Shown here: positions 44,979-54,653 of the stretch, piece by piece
Position numbering within the stretch: position 1 is the first letter of the stretch
Layout: each line of letters begins with the position of its first letter
NCBI RefSeq assembly: GCF_031457955.1
Contig: NZ_JAVDXN010000003.1
Location: 1-64,000 of the forward strand
From: Mixta sp031457955
GTDB lineage: Bacteria > Pseudomonadota > Gammaproteobacteria > Enterobacterales > Enterobacteriaceae
Reading direction: 5' to 3'
Length of the DNA: 64,000 nt
Position numbers and translations under genes: made by a program
Notes under the pieces: generated by a model
Told to the model about the DNA's origin: nothing
The model's database searches: none
What the model saw: the letters and a program-made list of their open reading frames with translations, nothing else

Positions 44979-45230
44979 ATGAAAGCCATTCTCTTTGCCT
45001 GCGGGCTATTGATGGCGGGAAGCGCCTGCGCGGCGACTATTTCCGGCAGCATAGACGTCAGGTTAACCATCTATCAGAAATGCCAGGTCGACGGGCAAAC
45101 GCTCAGCCACAGTCAGCCCGCAATAAACTGCGGTCGGCAGCCATCCGCGCAGCCAAAAGTGACGTTGAGTACGCTACAAAAGGAAGCGAAAATCAGGCGG
45201 GAAACACGTTTGATTACCGTGGAATGGTAG
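44979..45230 (+). CDS. Small exported protein, possibly a reduced spore-coat-U-like domain
   Basis: 83-residue precursor. The signal peptide (MKAILFACGLLMAGSACA) is cleaved near ACA-A, leaving a ~64-residue mature protein with two Cys (35 and 51) that could form a disulfide. The mature start ISGSIDVRLTIYQKCQVDG resembles the first strands of spore coat U/Csu pilin-type domains, and the end (RRETRLITVEW) resembles their last strand, but the middle of such a domain is missing. I cannot assign a function. It lies where yadS sits in K-12, between btuF and erpA, behind two terminators and with only a weak ribosome site (GGGAAAC). Confidence 0.6.
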   Translation: MKAILFACGLLMAGSACAATISGSIDVRLTIYQKCQVDGQTLSHSQPAINCGRQPSAQPKVTLSTLQKEAKIRRETRLITVEW

Positions 45231-45267
45231 GAAAAATCAACGTGCTTTACAGGGCGTAAAGCACGTT
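45231..45267 (-). terminator. Terminator after erpA
   Basis: Minus strand: perfect 12-bp stem AACGTGCTTTAC/GTAAAGCACGTT (45239-45267) around a 5-base loop, followed by GATTTTTCC. It lies between erpA and the convergent small exported-protein gene. Confidence 0.85.
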
Positions 45268-45273
45268 CTGCTG

Positions 45274-45621
45274 TCAGATACTGAAGGAAGAACCACAGCC
45301 GCAGGTGGTTTTTGCATTCGGGTTGGTCACGATAAAACGCGAACCTTCCAGGCCTTCGGTATAGTCCACCGCGCCACCCACCAGGTATTGCAGGCTCATC
45401 GGATCCACCACCAGCGAAACGCCCGCTTTCTCAATGGTCATATCGCCGTCGTTGATTTTATCATCGAAGGTGAAACCGTACTGGAAACCGCTGCAACCGC
45501 CGCCGGTAATATAAACCCGCAGTTTCAGATCAGGATTGTCTTCATCAGCAATCAGGGTTTTCACCTTACTGGCTGCCGCTTCGGTAAATTGCAGCGGCAG
45601 TGCTGCTACTTCATCACTCAT
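45274..45621 (-). CDS. erpA: Iron-sulfur cluster insertion protein ErpA
   Basis: A-type carrier delivering Fe-S clusters to apoproteins, including the isoprenoid enzymes IspG/IspH. 115 residues with the three conserved Cys: Cys43 (GGGCSGFQYGF), Cys107 and Cys109 (TTCGCGSSFS). ATG 45621 (MSDEVAALPLQF) matches E. coli. Five upstream codons are open but dispensable. Downstream of clcA on the same strand. Confidence 0.96.
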   Translation of the reverse strand: MSDEVAALPLQFTEAAASKVKTLIADEDNPDLKLRVYITGGGCSGFQYGFTFDDKINDGDMTIEKAGVSLVVDPMSLQYLVGGAVDYTEGLEGSRFIVTNPNAKTTCGCGSSFSI

Positions 45622-45700
45622 TGAAACACTCCGCAATTAATCCGGCTGAGGCCAGAAATGGCCGCGCTTGTCAATATTATCCAATAGCATGGTGCAGCAA

Positions 45701-47119
45701 TCAAGTATCGACCCTCGCACTCTGTGCCTTTTCCTGCTCCTGTTGCGCCTGTTGTTTTGCCAGCGTCCTGGCCAGCAGCGAGGAGTAGAGCGGCTTGCCG
45801 CCCAAAAACTGCGCCACCAGCGTAGCACCGAGGCAGGTGATAATCATCGGTAAAATAAGCTGATAATTGTCGGTCATTTCCAGCACCAATACGATACCGG
45901 TTAACGGCGCACGTACCGAGGCGGCAAACAGCGCGCCCATACCGGCAATGGCAAAGGTGCCGGGATCGAGGGTTAACGTCGGCAGCAGCGTGGCGCTGGC
46001 CATGCCGAAGGCGGTACCCAGCAGCGTCCCCAACGCCAGCATCGGCGCAAAGATACCGCCCGGCGCGCCCGAACTGAAACAGAGCAGCGTCGTCACCACG
46101 CGCGCAATAAAAATAAACAGCAGCACGCCTACGGTATAGTGACCGGCCGCCGCGATGGGAATCAAACTGAATCCGCCGCCTGCCGCCTCTGGCTCAATCA
46201 CGGCGAGAATGCCGCACAGGCCGCCAAGCAGCGCGCCGATAATCAGCGCTTTTTTCATCACGCCGCCGTGCAGCCGCTGAAAAAAGTCCTGAGTAATAAA
46301 GATCAGCCGGTTAAACAGCACGCCGACAATACCAAACAGCATACCGAGCAGCAGATAGAGCCACAGCGTATTGATCGGCGCGCTGGCCAGCTTGCCGACG
46401 GCGATCACCGCATGTTCGCCGTTGAAATAACGAAACACGATGCTCGACATAATGACGCCGATAAATACCGCCTTGATGGAGATCAGGCTGTAGCGGAACT
46501 GCAAACGCATCTCTTCGATAATAAATAGAATGCCCGCTAAAGGCGCATTAAACGCGGCAGCAAGACCGGCGGCGGCCCCGGTCGCCAGCAGCGAATGACG
46601 CGCTTCGGCGCTGCGCATACGAAACAGATCCAGCACCATGCGTCCGACATTGCCGCCCAGCTGTACTGTGGGCCCTTCCCTTCCCAGCACCATTCCCGCG
46701 CCGAGCGTGCCCATGCCGCCGAGGAATTTCACCGGAATAACGCGCCACCAGCGTACCGGGCGCAGCTCTTCCAGCGCCCCTTCGATTTCTGGGATACCGG
46801 AGCCGCCAGCTTCCGGCGCGAAGCGACGCACCAGCCAGTAACCAAAGGCGGCCAGGACCGCAGACAATAAAAAGGCCAGCGGAAAAGCCAGCCATACATG
46901 ATCGCCGGTGCTGGCAACCACGCCCAGGCGCCAGGCCTGCACCGCCGTTACCGCTTTCTCAAAGGCAACCCCAACCAGCCCGGCCAGCGTGCCGACGATA
47001 CCTGCGACAATTAAAATCGCCACGGGCGTTTTATCACGCCGCAGCAGCATACGCAGGAAATCGGTACGACGCAGGGGAACCACATGCAGTTGTTCGGTGG
47101 AGGTGGGTGTTTGGTTCAT
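45701..47119 (-). CDS. clcA: H+/Cl- exchange transporter ClcA
   Basis: Dimeric 2 Cl-/1 H+ antiporter of the inner membrane that supports extreme acid resistance. From ATG 47119 the protein has 472 residues and the key residues keep E. coli numbering: Ser107 in GSGIPEIE and gating Glu148 in GREGPTV, with the conserved GAPGGIFAP selectivity loop and a Tyr in the GGKPLYS motif. An upstream GTG (47128) would add three residues. Divergent from hemL. Confidence 0.96.
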   Translation of the reverse strand: MNQTPTSTEQLHVVPLRRTDFLRMLLRRDKTPVAILIVAGIVGTLAGLVGVAFEKAVTAVQAWRLGVVASTGDHVWLAFPLAFLLSAVLAAFGYWLVRRFAPEAGGSGIPEIEGALEELRPVRWWRVIPVKFLGGMGTLGAGMVLGREGPTVQLGGNVGRMVLDLFRMRSAEARHSLLATGAAAGLAAAFNAPLAGILFIIEEMRLQFRYSLISIKAVFIGVIMSSIVFRYFNGEHAVIAVGKLASAPINTLWLYLLLGMLFGIVGVLFNRLIFITQDFFQRLHGGVMKKALIIGALLGGLCGILAVIEPEAAGGGFSLIPIAAAGHYTVGVLLFIFIARVVTTLLCFSSGAPGGIFAPMLALGTLLGTAFGMASATLLPTLTLDPGTFAIAGMGALFAASVRAPLTGIVLVLEMTDNYQLILPMIITCLGATLVAQFLGGKPLYSSLLARTLAKQQAQQEQEKAQSARVDT

Positions 47120-47336
47120 AACGCTCACATCAGGAAATTAATGAGGTCCGTAATCATACGCCGCACCTGGCGCAGGGGCAAAAAATGTCATCCTGCGTAA
47201 CCGGTCGCGTTCCGGCACGAGGTTAGCAAGGTGCGGCAAGGTCAGGCTCTTTGTTATCAATCTCTGCGCTGCGCCTTCAACGCACCCCGAAGTTCCCGTA
47301 GAATGGCCGGGTTTTCTTTCATTCAGGAGCCGATTC

Positions 47337-48617
47337 ATGAGTAAGTCCGAAAACCTGTATCAACAGGCGCAGCGTTCCATTCCCGGCGGCGTGAACTCGC
47401 CGGTACGCGCCTTTACCGGCGTCGGCGGCGTCCCGTTATTTATTGAACGTGCCGATGGCGCCTGGCTGTACGATGCCGACGGCAAAGCCTATATCGATTA
47501 TGTGGGTTCCTGGGGACCGATGGTGCTGGGCCATAATCACCCGGCGATCCGCAACGCGGTGATTGAAGCAGCCGAGCGCGGTTTAAGCTTTGGCGCGCCC
47601 ACCGAGATGGAAGTGAAGATGGCAGAGCTGGTATGCGAGCTGGTGCCGTCAATGGAAATGGTGCGCATGGTTAACTCCGGCACCGAAGCCACCATGAGCG
47701 CCATTCGCCTGGCGCGCGGCTTCACCCAGCGCGATAAGATCATCAAATTTGAAGGCTGCTATCACGGCCATGCCGACTGCCTGCTGGTAAAAGCGGGTTC
47801 CGGCGCGCTCACGCTCGGTCAGCCAAACTCGCCCGGCGTTCCAGCCGATTTCGCGAAGCATACCCTGACCTGCACCTATAACGATCTGGCCTCCGTGCGC
47901 GCCGCGTTTGAACAATATCCGCATGAGATCGCCTGTATTATCGTCGAGCCGGTAGCCGGCAATATGAACTGCATTCCGCCACAGCCCGATTTCCTGCCGG
48001 GCCTGCGCGCGCTGTGCGACGAGTTTAATGCACTGCTGATTATCGATGAAGTGATGACCGGCTTCCGCGTCGCGCTGGGCGGCGCGCAGGCGCACTATGA
48101 CGTCACGCCGGACCTGACCTGCCTCGGCAAAATCATCGGCGGCGGGATGCCGGTGGGCGCGTTTGGCGGACGCCGCGACGTGATGGACGCGCTGGCCCCG
48201 ACCGGACCGGTTTACCAGGCGGGTACGCTCTCCGGCAACCCGATTGCCATGGCGGCCGGTTACGCCTGCCTGACCGCCATCGCGCAGCCCGGCACGCACG
48301 CCACGCTCACCGATCTGACCACCCAGCTGGCGCAGGGGCTACGTGCGGCGGCGCAGGCGGAAAATATTCCGCTGGTGGTTAACCACGTCGGCGGCATGTT
48401 CGGCCTGTTCTTTACCGATGCGCAGGAAGTGACCTGCTACGACGATGTCACGCGTTGCGATACCGAGCGCTTCAAGCGCTTCTTCCATATGATGCTGGAG
48501 GAAGGCGTTTACCTGGCGCCGTCGGCATTTGAGGCGGGCTTTATGTCGCTGGCGCACAGCGCTGAAGATATCCAGCGCACCGTGGATGCGGCGCGTCGCA
48601 GCTTTGCGCGTTTGTAA
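47337..48617 (+). CDS. hemL: Glutamate-1-semialdehyde 2,1-aminomutase
   Basis: PLP/PMP-dependent enzyme that makes 5-aminolevulinate from glutamate-1-semialdehyde, the C5 route to heme and to cobalamin precursors. 426 residues, as in E. coli, with PLP Lys265 (CLGKIIGGGMPVGAFGG), the Asp motif LLIIDEVMTGFR and NSGTEATMSAIRLAR. ATG 47337 after AGGAGCC. Convergent with the fhu operon, sharing a terminator. Confidence 0.97.
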   Translation: MSKSENLYQQAQRSIPGGVNSPVRAFTGVGGVPLFIERADGAWLYDADGKAYIDYVGSWGPMVLGHNHPAIRNAVIEAAERGLSFGAPTEMEVKMAELVCELVPSMEMVRMVNSGTEATMSAIRLARGFTQRDKIIKFEGCYHGHADCLLVKAGSGALTLGQPNSPGVPADFAKHTLTCTYNDLASVRAAFEQYPHEIACIIVEPVAGNMNCIPPQPDFLPGLRALCDEFNALLIIDEVMTGFRVALGGAQAHYDVTPDLTCLGKIIGGGMPVGAFGGRRDVMDALAPTGPVYQAGTLSGNPIAMAAGYACLTAIAQPGTHATLTDLTTQLAQGLRAAAQAENIPLVVNHVGGMFGLFFTDAQEVTCYDDVTRCDTERFKRFFHMMLEEGVYLAPSAFEAGFMSLAHSAEDIQRTVDAARRSFARL

Positions 48618-48645
48618 GGGTTTACCCCCCTGCGCAGCAAACGTA

Positions 48646-48669
48646 AACGGGCGCCCTGCGGCGCCCGTT
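48646..48669. terminator. Bidirectional terminator between hemL and fhuB
   Basis: Perfect 10-bp stem AACGGGCGCC (48646-48655), CTGC loop, GGCGCCCGTT (48660-48669), between convergent hemL (+) and fhuB (-). T tracts on both sides are short. Confidence 0.8.
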
Positions 48670-48670
48670 G

Positions 48671-50656
48671 TTATTTCACTTTACGCAATAGCCAGACAAA
48701 ATAAGGCGCGCCGATAAAGGTTGCCAGCAGTCCCGCCGGAATCTGGCTGGGAAACGCCGCCATTCTGCCGCACCAGTCGGCAACCACCATCAGGCCGCCG
48801 CCCATCAGTGCCGCAACCACCATCTGCGGCAGTGCCCTGCGAAATCCCATCATCCGTGCGATATGCGGCGCCATCAGGCCAATAAAGCTTAATGGTCCAA
48901 TCGTCAGGGTTGCGGCAGCGGTCAGCGCGGCCGCCAGCAGCAACAGACTAAGACGTGCCGGTATCAGCGCTACGCCAATCGAACGCGCCGTGGCGCTACC
49001 CAGCGGCAAAATCGTCAGCCAGCGGCTGGCCAGCGGCGCAATCGCCACCAGCACCACCGCCACCGCCAGGGTGCGCAGCGCCTGCGGCGCATCCACGCCG
49101 TAGGTCGAACCAGAAACCCAGCTTAGCAGCTGCCCCATGCGCGGATCGCCGCTGGCTAACAGCATCGCCAGCAAAGTCGTAAAGGCGGTACTGAACGCGA
49201 CCCCAGCCAGCAGCATACGCTCCGGTGAAAAGCCGCCGCGCGCGGCGATCAGCATAATCAGCAGCAGCGTCACCGCCGCGCCGAGGCTACCGGCAGGCAG
49301 CAGCCAGGCAAACGCGTCGCCCGGCACCAGAAACAGCATCAGCACCACGCCGCAGGCGGCACCAGAGCTAATGCCCAACACTTCCGGGCTGGCCATCGGA
49401 TTGCCGGTCAGGCGCTGTATCAAACTGCCCGCCACGCCAAGCATCACGCCCGCCGCCAGCGCGGCAAACATGCGCGGCGCGCGCCACGGCTGCAGTTGAT
49501 GCCAGAGATCGCCGCTCGCCCACTGCCAGCCGTGCGCATCGCGCCCCAGCGACAGCGCGGTAACCGCCAGCAGCAACAGTACGCCAAGCGCCGCCAGCGA
49601 CCACAGCAACACATGCTGGCGCTCTGCCGGGACGCGATCGCCCAGGCTTTGCGGCGGCGGTACCGCGCCGGTGCGCAGACGCGGCAGCAGCCACAGTAAA
49701 ATCGGCGCGCCAACCAGCGCCGTCAGGGTGCCGGTTGACACGTCAAGCCAGTTATCGCTCAGCCAAATTACACATTGATCCGCCAGCCAAAGCAGCAATG
49801 CGCCCAGCAGCGGAGCCAGCAACATGCGGCTCACCAGACGGCGTGCGCCAAGCAGTTTCGCCATCAGCGGTGAAAACAAAGCGATAAAGGCGACAATTCC
49901 CACGGCGTTCACCAACATGCCGCTCAGGAGAATACCCAACCCCAGCGCCGCCAGCCGCACCAGCGACAGCGCCATGCCCAGGTTTTTGGCTACGCCGTCA
50001 TCCAGGCCCAACACTGTCAGCGGTCGCCGCAGCAGCAGCGCTAACACAAAGCCCAGCGCCAGACGCGGCAGAAGAAAGGTGACGTTGCTCCAGTCCTGCT
50101 GGTTTAATGAGCCGGTGCTCCACAAGAAGATGTTCTGTAGCTGATCGTGATTGAAAATGGCGAAGATCTGATTCACCGCGCCGCAATAGAGACTCATTAC
50201 CAGTCCGGAGAGAATCAGCGTCACCGGCGACAGTCGTTTGCCCCAGGCGATGCCGAACACCAGCAGACCGATAATCACCGCGCCCGCCATCGCCGCGATC
50301 TGCTGTGTGAACATCCCGCCCGGCAATGCCCACAGCGTCGCAACCGTGATGCCCAACTGCGCGCCGCTGGCAACGCCAAGCGTGGTCGGCTCCGCCAGCG
50401 GATTGCGCAATACCTGCTGGAAAAGCACGCCGACCAGCCCCAGTCCCGCACCGGCCAGCAGCGCCACGGCCAGGCGCGGCAGCAGGCTAAAGTGAAACAC
50501 CATCTGATCGATATTACCGCGATCCGGCTGCAGTAACGCGTTCAGCCACTGCTGCTGCGGCAGATGATGGGTAAAGTTCAGGCCGGTTAATGCCAGCGCG
50601 CCAAGAAACAGCGCGCTAATCAGCATGATCGGAAAAGCGTAACGTCTGCGCATCAT
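48671..50656 (-). CDS. fhuB: Ferrichrome/hydroxamate ABC transporter permease FhuB
   Basis: Double-length permease (two FecCD-type halves fused), 661 residues with about 20 transmembrane helices, matching E. coli FhuB (660). It moves Fe3+-hydroxamate siderophores from FhuD into the cytoplasm using FhuC. The two halves each carry the FecCD coupling-type segment (GxxxPHIAR in the second: GLMAPHIARMMGF). ATG overlaps the fhuD stop (ATGA). Last gene of fhuACDB. Confidence 0.96.
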   Translation of the reverse strand: MMRRRYAFPIMLISALFLGALALTGLNFTHHLPQQQWLNALLQPDRGNIDQMVFHFSLLPRLAVALLAGAGLGLVGVLFQQVLRNPLAEPTTLGVASGAQLGITVATLWALPGGMFTQQIAAMAGAVIIGLLVFGIAWGKRLSPVTLILSGLVMSLYCGAVNQIFAIFNHDQLQNIFLWSTGSLNQQDWSNVTFLLPRLALGFVLALLLRRPLTVLGLDDGVAKNLGMALSLVRLAALGLGILLSGMLVNAVGIVAFIALFSPLMAKLLGARRLVSRMLLAPLLGALLLWLADQCVIWLSDNWLDVSTGTLTALVGAPILLWLLPRLRTGAVPPPQSLGDRVPAERQHVLLWSLAALGVLLLLAVTALSLGRDAHGWQWASGDLWHQLQPWRAPRMFAALAAGVMLGVAGSLIQRLTGNPMASPEVLGISSGAACGVVLMLFLVPGDAFAWLLPAGSLGAAVTLLLIMLIAARGGFSPERMLLAGVAFSTAFTTLLAMLLASGDPRMGQLLSWVSGSTYGVDAPQALRTLAVAVVLVAIAPLASRWLTILPLGSATARSIGVALIPARLSLLLLAAALTAAATLTIGPLSFIGLMAPHIARMMGFRRALPQMVVAALMGGGLMVVADWCGRMAAFPSQIPAGLLATFIGAPYFVWLLRKVK

Positions 50657-51528
50657 GCCTCCAGTGCGTTATCAAGAACATGGCAAAACTGTATCGCAGA
50701 GAGCGTCGCGCCATAGAACCAGACGGTGGGCACGCGGGTAAAGCGCTGCTGACGCACAAACGGCAGCGACTGCCAAAGTTCGGTTGTTTCGATCTGCTGC
50801 ATCAGCCTTTCGTCACCGTGGCTCAGACAAAGCACATCTGCATCATGGATAGCCGCCAGACGCTCAATGCCGATTATCGCGCTGCCCCAGAAGCTCGTTT
50901 CGCCCTGCCAGGCATTTTCCAGCCCCAGCAATTGCATCACCTCTAAAAACAGGCTGTTTTTACCAAACACAATGGCGTGGCCTTTATCAATTAGCGACAT
51001 CAGCAGCAGCGGCTTCTTCGCGCGCGGTGCGAGGCGCGCGCGCGTATCGGCAATTAAGCTATCAAACATCTCAAGATGCGCCTGCGCCTGCGGCACTTTA
51101 TCGATGCGCTGCGCCAGTTGGGTCAACGACTGACGTGCCGTCGTCAACGGTTTGCCTTCACCACTGTTAAAAGCGAATCCCTGACTGGGGGCGATACGCG
51201 CTAATCGCTCCGGCGAAGGGCCATAGCCGCTGGAGTAGAGGATCAGAGAGGGTTTAAGCTGCGTCAGCAGTTCGAGGTTGGGTTCGGTGCGTAGGCCAAC
51301 GTCAATCACGCTGGCGGGCAGTTCAGGCTTGCTGACCCAGTCGCGATAGTTAAAAAGCTCAGCGGCACCCAGCGGCACGACGCCCAGCGCCATCATTAAT
51401 TCGAGGGGCAACCATTCAAGGGCGATAATTCGCTGCGCATCGATGGTTTCGGCCCGCAGCGTTTGCTGCCAAAGCAGCGGAGAGAGCGCCATAGCGGCAA
51501 GCAGGCGACGACGTGTTATTGGCAACAT
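50653..51528 (-). CDS. fhuD: Ferrichrome-binding periplasmic protein FhuD
   Basis: Periplasmic receptor for Fe3+-hydroxamates. 291-residue precursor. The N-terminus ITRRRLLAAMALSPLLW resembles a twin-arginine-type signal, as in E. coli FhuD. The class III fold includes IALEWLPLELMMALGVVP and VIDVGLRTEPNLELL. I start at ATG 51528 because AAGGA lies 7 bases ahead. The GTG at 51534 abuts the site. fhuC is 15 bases upstream and fhuB overlaps downstream. Confidence 0.95.
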   Translation of the reverse strand: MLPITRRRLLAAMALSPLLWQQTLRAETIDAQRIIALEWLPLELMMALGVVPLGAAELFNYRDWVSKPELPASVIDVGLRTEPNLELLTQLKPSLILYSSGYGPSPERLARIAPSQGFAFNSGEGKPLTTARQSLTQLAQRIDKVPQAQAHLEMFDSLIADTRARLAPRAKKPLLLMSLIDKGHAIVFGKNSLFLEVMQLLGLENAWQGETSFWGSAIIGIERLAAIHDADVLCLSHGDERLMQQIETTELWQSLPFVRQQRFTRVPTVWFYGATLSAIQFCHVLDNALEA

Positions 51529-51543
51529 AGCCACATCCTTGTC

Positions 51544-52338
51544 TCAGTAAACGAAGCTGACCGGCGCGCCGCCTTGCGGGTGCGGCAGAATGCCCATGGG
51601 AATGTTATAGATCCGCTCCAGCACCTCGCTGTGCATGATCTCTGCCGGTGCGCCTTGCGCGATCATCTCGCCGCCGCGTAGCGCGACCAGGGAATCGCAG
51701 TAGCGCGCCGCCATATTAATATCATGCAGCACGGCGATAACCGTCAGCCCACGCTGCTGGCTAAGACGCTGAATCAGCGCCAGCACCTCAACCTGATGGG
51801 CGATATCCAGCGCCGACGTCGGCTCATCCAGCAGCAGGCAGCGGCTGTTCTGCGCCACCAGCATCGCCAACCAGGCGCGCTGACGTTCGCCGCCGGAGAG
51901 GCTATCCACCAGCCGCTGCGCGAACGGTTTCAGCCCTACCAGCGCAATCGCCTCTTCCACGCGCTGACGATCTTCTTCGCCATAGCGGCCCAGCGCACCG
52001 TGCCACGGATAGCGCCCTACCGCCACCAGTTCGCGTACCGTCATGCCTTCCGCCGCGGGCAGATGCTGCGGTAAATAGGCGACCTGGCGGGCGAAGGCTT
52101 TGCTGTTCCATTCATCCAGCGGTTTATCATTTAGCAGCACGCGCCCTTCGCTGGCGGACTGATGGCGACCTAACATCTTCAGCAGGGTCGATTTGCCGGA
52201 GCCGTTATGACCGATAAGGCCGGTGACTTTACCGCTGGGGAAGGTAAGCGAGAGAGGATGCAGCAGCGTACGTCCGGGCACGCGAAAACTGACATGATCA
52301 AGCGTGAAGGTGGTTTCCTGTGACAGCTGATGTGACAT
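51544..52338 (-). CDS. fhuC: Ferrichrome ABC transporter ATP-binding protein FhuC
   Basis: Cytoplasmic ATPase that drives FhuB. 264 residues from ATG 52338 (E. coli 265). Walker A GHNGSGKST, signature LSGGERQR, Walker B CLLLDEPTSALD and the switch His in AVLHDINMA are all intact, and the C-terminal IPMGILPHP...PVSFVY matches E. coli. A TTG four codons upstream (52350) is a less likely start. Located between fhuA and fhuD. Confidence 0.96.
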   Translation of the reverse strand: MSHQLSQETTFTLDHVSFRVPGRTLLHPLSLTFPSGKVTGLIGHNGSGKSTLLKMLGRHQSASEGRVLLNDKPLDEWNSKAFARQVAYLPQHLPAAEGMTVRELVAVGRYPWHGALGRYGEEDRQRVEEAIALVGLKPFAQRLVDSLSGGERQRAWLAMLVAQNSRCLLLDEPTSALDIAHQVEVLALIQRLSQQRGLTVIAVLHDINMAARYCDSLVALRGGEMIAQGAPAEIMHSEVLERIYNIPMGILPHPQGGAPVSFVY

Positions 52339-52395
52339 GATTATCTTCAACGGTGGCGGGCGCGACTAAGGCCGCGCCCGGGTGAATGGAGTGAT

Positions 52396-54609
52396 TTAGA
52401 AACGGAAGGTTGCGGTACCGACAATTTGGCGATCCGCGCCCCAGTAGCAGGCATGTTCGCGATAGCAGCTGGCGACATATTCCCGATCGAACAGGTTGTT
52501 GATATTGACGCCAACGGACGATCCCGGCAGGCCAAAGCGGGTCAGGTCATATTTAACCGCCGCATCAACCGTGGTATAGCTCGCTACCTTAAAGTTTTCG
52601 TTTCTCTTGTCGCCGTTAACTGCGAGATCGCGGTAAAGTCCCTTGCTCTCGCCGGTATAACGCACGCCTGCGCCGAGGGTTAAACCAGAAAGCGCCGTTT
52701 CGTTAAAGGTATAGTCGGCCCACAGGGAGGCCATCTGTTTCGGCGCCTGCACCGGTGTACGGCCTTTAAGCTGCGTATCATGCGTATATTCTGCGTCATT
52801 ATAGGTATAGGACGCCGTCATATTGACGTTAGCGTTCAGCGCCGCTTTCGCTTCCAGCTCAAAACCACGCGAGCGAATTTCGCCGCCTTGGATGCTCCAG
52901 ACCGTATTGTTCGGATCGGCTACCAGGTTTTTAGTTTTGGTCAGCTGATAGACCGCCCCCGTTACCGTCAGCGGGCGATCTTTCGGCACATATTTCACCC
53001 CGGCTTCATACTGTTTAGCGCGCGATGCGTCGAAAGGTTCGCCAGCGGCGGTGGTGCCGCTTGTCGGCAGGAACGACTCGCTATAGCTAAAGTAAGGCGC
53101 AACGCCGTTATCAAACAGATAGTTGACGCCGCCACGCCAGGTGAAGGCCTGATCGTGTTTTTCTACCGTAGTATTACCAGCGCGATCGTTGGCGGAGGTT
53201 TTAGCAAAATCGTAGCGTCCGCCTAAGGTTAATACCCAGCGGTTCCACTCCATCTGATCCTGCGTATAAAGGCCGGTTTGCTCCTGGCGGTTCAGATAGT
53301 TATAAGGATTAGCATAAGGCGACCAGCTGTTGTCGCTGTGATCGGGATTGAGGGCGTTAATCGGGCTGGCAGAGCCAAACTGCGCATCAATATCGTTACG
53401 GGTACGCTGGTAATCCACCCCGGCCAGCCAGGTATGGCTGACGTCGCCGGTGGCGAATTTGGCCTGCGCCTGCGTATCCACGGCAAAGGTGGTCAAATGC
53501 TCTTTTGAGAACGCCGCGCCGCGTTGGATATAGTTCGTTGCGGGGTCAAGGCCGTCGCCGTAAAGGCTGCGGTAGTCAGTATGCAAATCGGCATAACGCA
53601 GGTTTTGACGCACCGTCCAGGTATCATTGAAACCATGCTCGAAGTTGTAGCCGACCATTTTGGTATTGCGCGAAATTTTATTGCCGCTTCCGCCTTCGTC
53701 AAAGTTAGTAGGCAGCTTATGCTCATTACCGTTGGCATCAACAATCGGCACAACGGTGCCCTGACGCGGCAGCCAGCCGTAATAGCCAGTCTCCGGCTCA
53801 TTCTGGAACAGGGTGATTAAGTCGAAGCGGGTTTGATTATCGGGACGCCAGCTAAAGGAAGGCGCGATAGTATAACGCTTTTCTTTATTCAACTCCTGCT
53901 GCGCATCCTGGCTGCGTGCCAGGCCGGTCAGGCGATAGCTGTAAACGCCGTTATCATCCAGTGAATCGGAAAAATCGAACCCGGTCGCGAACAGGTTGTC
54001 GCTGCCCATTCTGAACTGCACTTCACGCAGCGGTTCTACAGTGGGTCGCTTGCTGACCATGGCGACAACGCCGCCCGGATTGCTTTTGCCATAAAGAACG
54101 GAAACCGGACCGCGTAACAGCTCCGCGCGCTCCAGGAAATAGGGATCGATGGCGAACTCAGAATAGTTGTCGCCCTGTAATTTCAATCCATCGAGATACT
54201 GGTTGGTGTTGGTTTCGCTAAAACCGCGAATCGACAGCGCGTCAATGACGTCAGAGCTGCCACGGTTATTGGTCAAAACGCCAGGCGCGTAATTGAAGGC
54301 ACCTTTAACGGACGTGACGCCGTGCATTTCCATTTCCTGCTGCGTCACCACCGAAATCGACTGCGGATTCTTTTCAATCGGCGTATCGGTTTTGGTGCCG
54401 GTTGCGCTGTGCTTCGCGGCGATGGTGGGTGCCGGCCCCCAGGCGCTTTCCTGCGGCACATCGGCAGACGCATCAACCACCAGCGTCTCTTCTGCCGCAA
54501 AAGAAGCGCTTCCACCCATCAGGGTTAACGCCACCAGCACCGCCAGCGGACGCTTTACTAAGCCCGTTGCAACGGATGCAGCAAAAATTTTACTACGCGC
54601 ATTTGCCAT
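52396..54609 (-). CDS. fhuA: TonB-dependent ferrichrome receptor FhuA
   Basis: Outer membrane receptor for hydroxamate siderophores, first gene of fhuACDB. 737-residue precursor (E. coli 747): signal peptide ending near SFA, TonB box in ETLVVDA, plug domain (about 65-190, KNPQSISVVTQQEM... LRGPVSVLYGKSNPGG), then a 22-stranded barrel ending in Phe. FhuA homologues often serve as phage and colicin receptors, and the surface loops here differ most from E. coli. A candidate Fur box lies upstream, consistent with iron repression. Confidence 0.94.
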   Translation of the reverse strand: MANARSKIFAASVATGLVKRPLAVLVALTLMGGSASFAAEETLVVDASADVPQESAWGPAPTIAAKHSATGTKTDTPIEKNPQSISVVTQQEMEMHGVTSVKGAFNYAPGVLTNNRGSSDVIDALSIRGFSETNTNQYLDGLKLQGDNYSEFAIDPYFLERAELLRGPVSVLYGKSNPGGVVAMVSKRPTVEPLREVQFRMGSDNLFATGFDFSDSLDDNGVYSYRLTGLARSQDAQQELNKEKRYTIAPSFSWRPDNQTRFDLITLFQNEPETGYYGWLPRQGTVVPIVDANGNEHKLPTNFDEGGSGNKISRNTKMVGYNFEHGFNDTWTVRQNLRYADLHTDYRSLYGDGLDPATNYIQRGAAFSKEHLTTFAVDTQAQAKFATGDVSHTWLAGVDYQRTRNDIDAQFGSASPINALNPDHSDNSWSPYANPYNYLNRQEQTGLYTQDQMEWNRWVLTLGGRYDFAKTSANDRAGNTTVEKHDQAFTWRGGVNYLFDNGVAPYFSYSESFLPTSGTTAAGEPFDASRAKQYEAGVKYVPKDRPLTVTGAVYQLTKTKNLVADPNNTVWSIQGGEIRSRGFELEAKAALNANVNMTASYTYNDAEYTHDTQLKGRTPVQAPKQMASLWADYTFNETALSGLTLGAGVRYTGESKGLYRDLAVNGDKRNENFKVASYTTVDAAVKYDLTRFGLPGSSVGVNINNLFDREYVASCYREHACYWGADRQIVGTATFRF

Positions 54610-54653
54610 TATGTTTTCTCTGAGTGGAATATAGGAAATCGATGAAAACGAAA

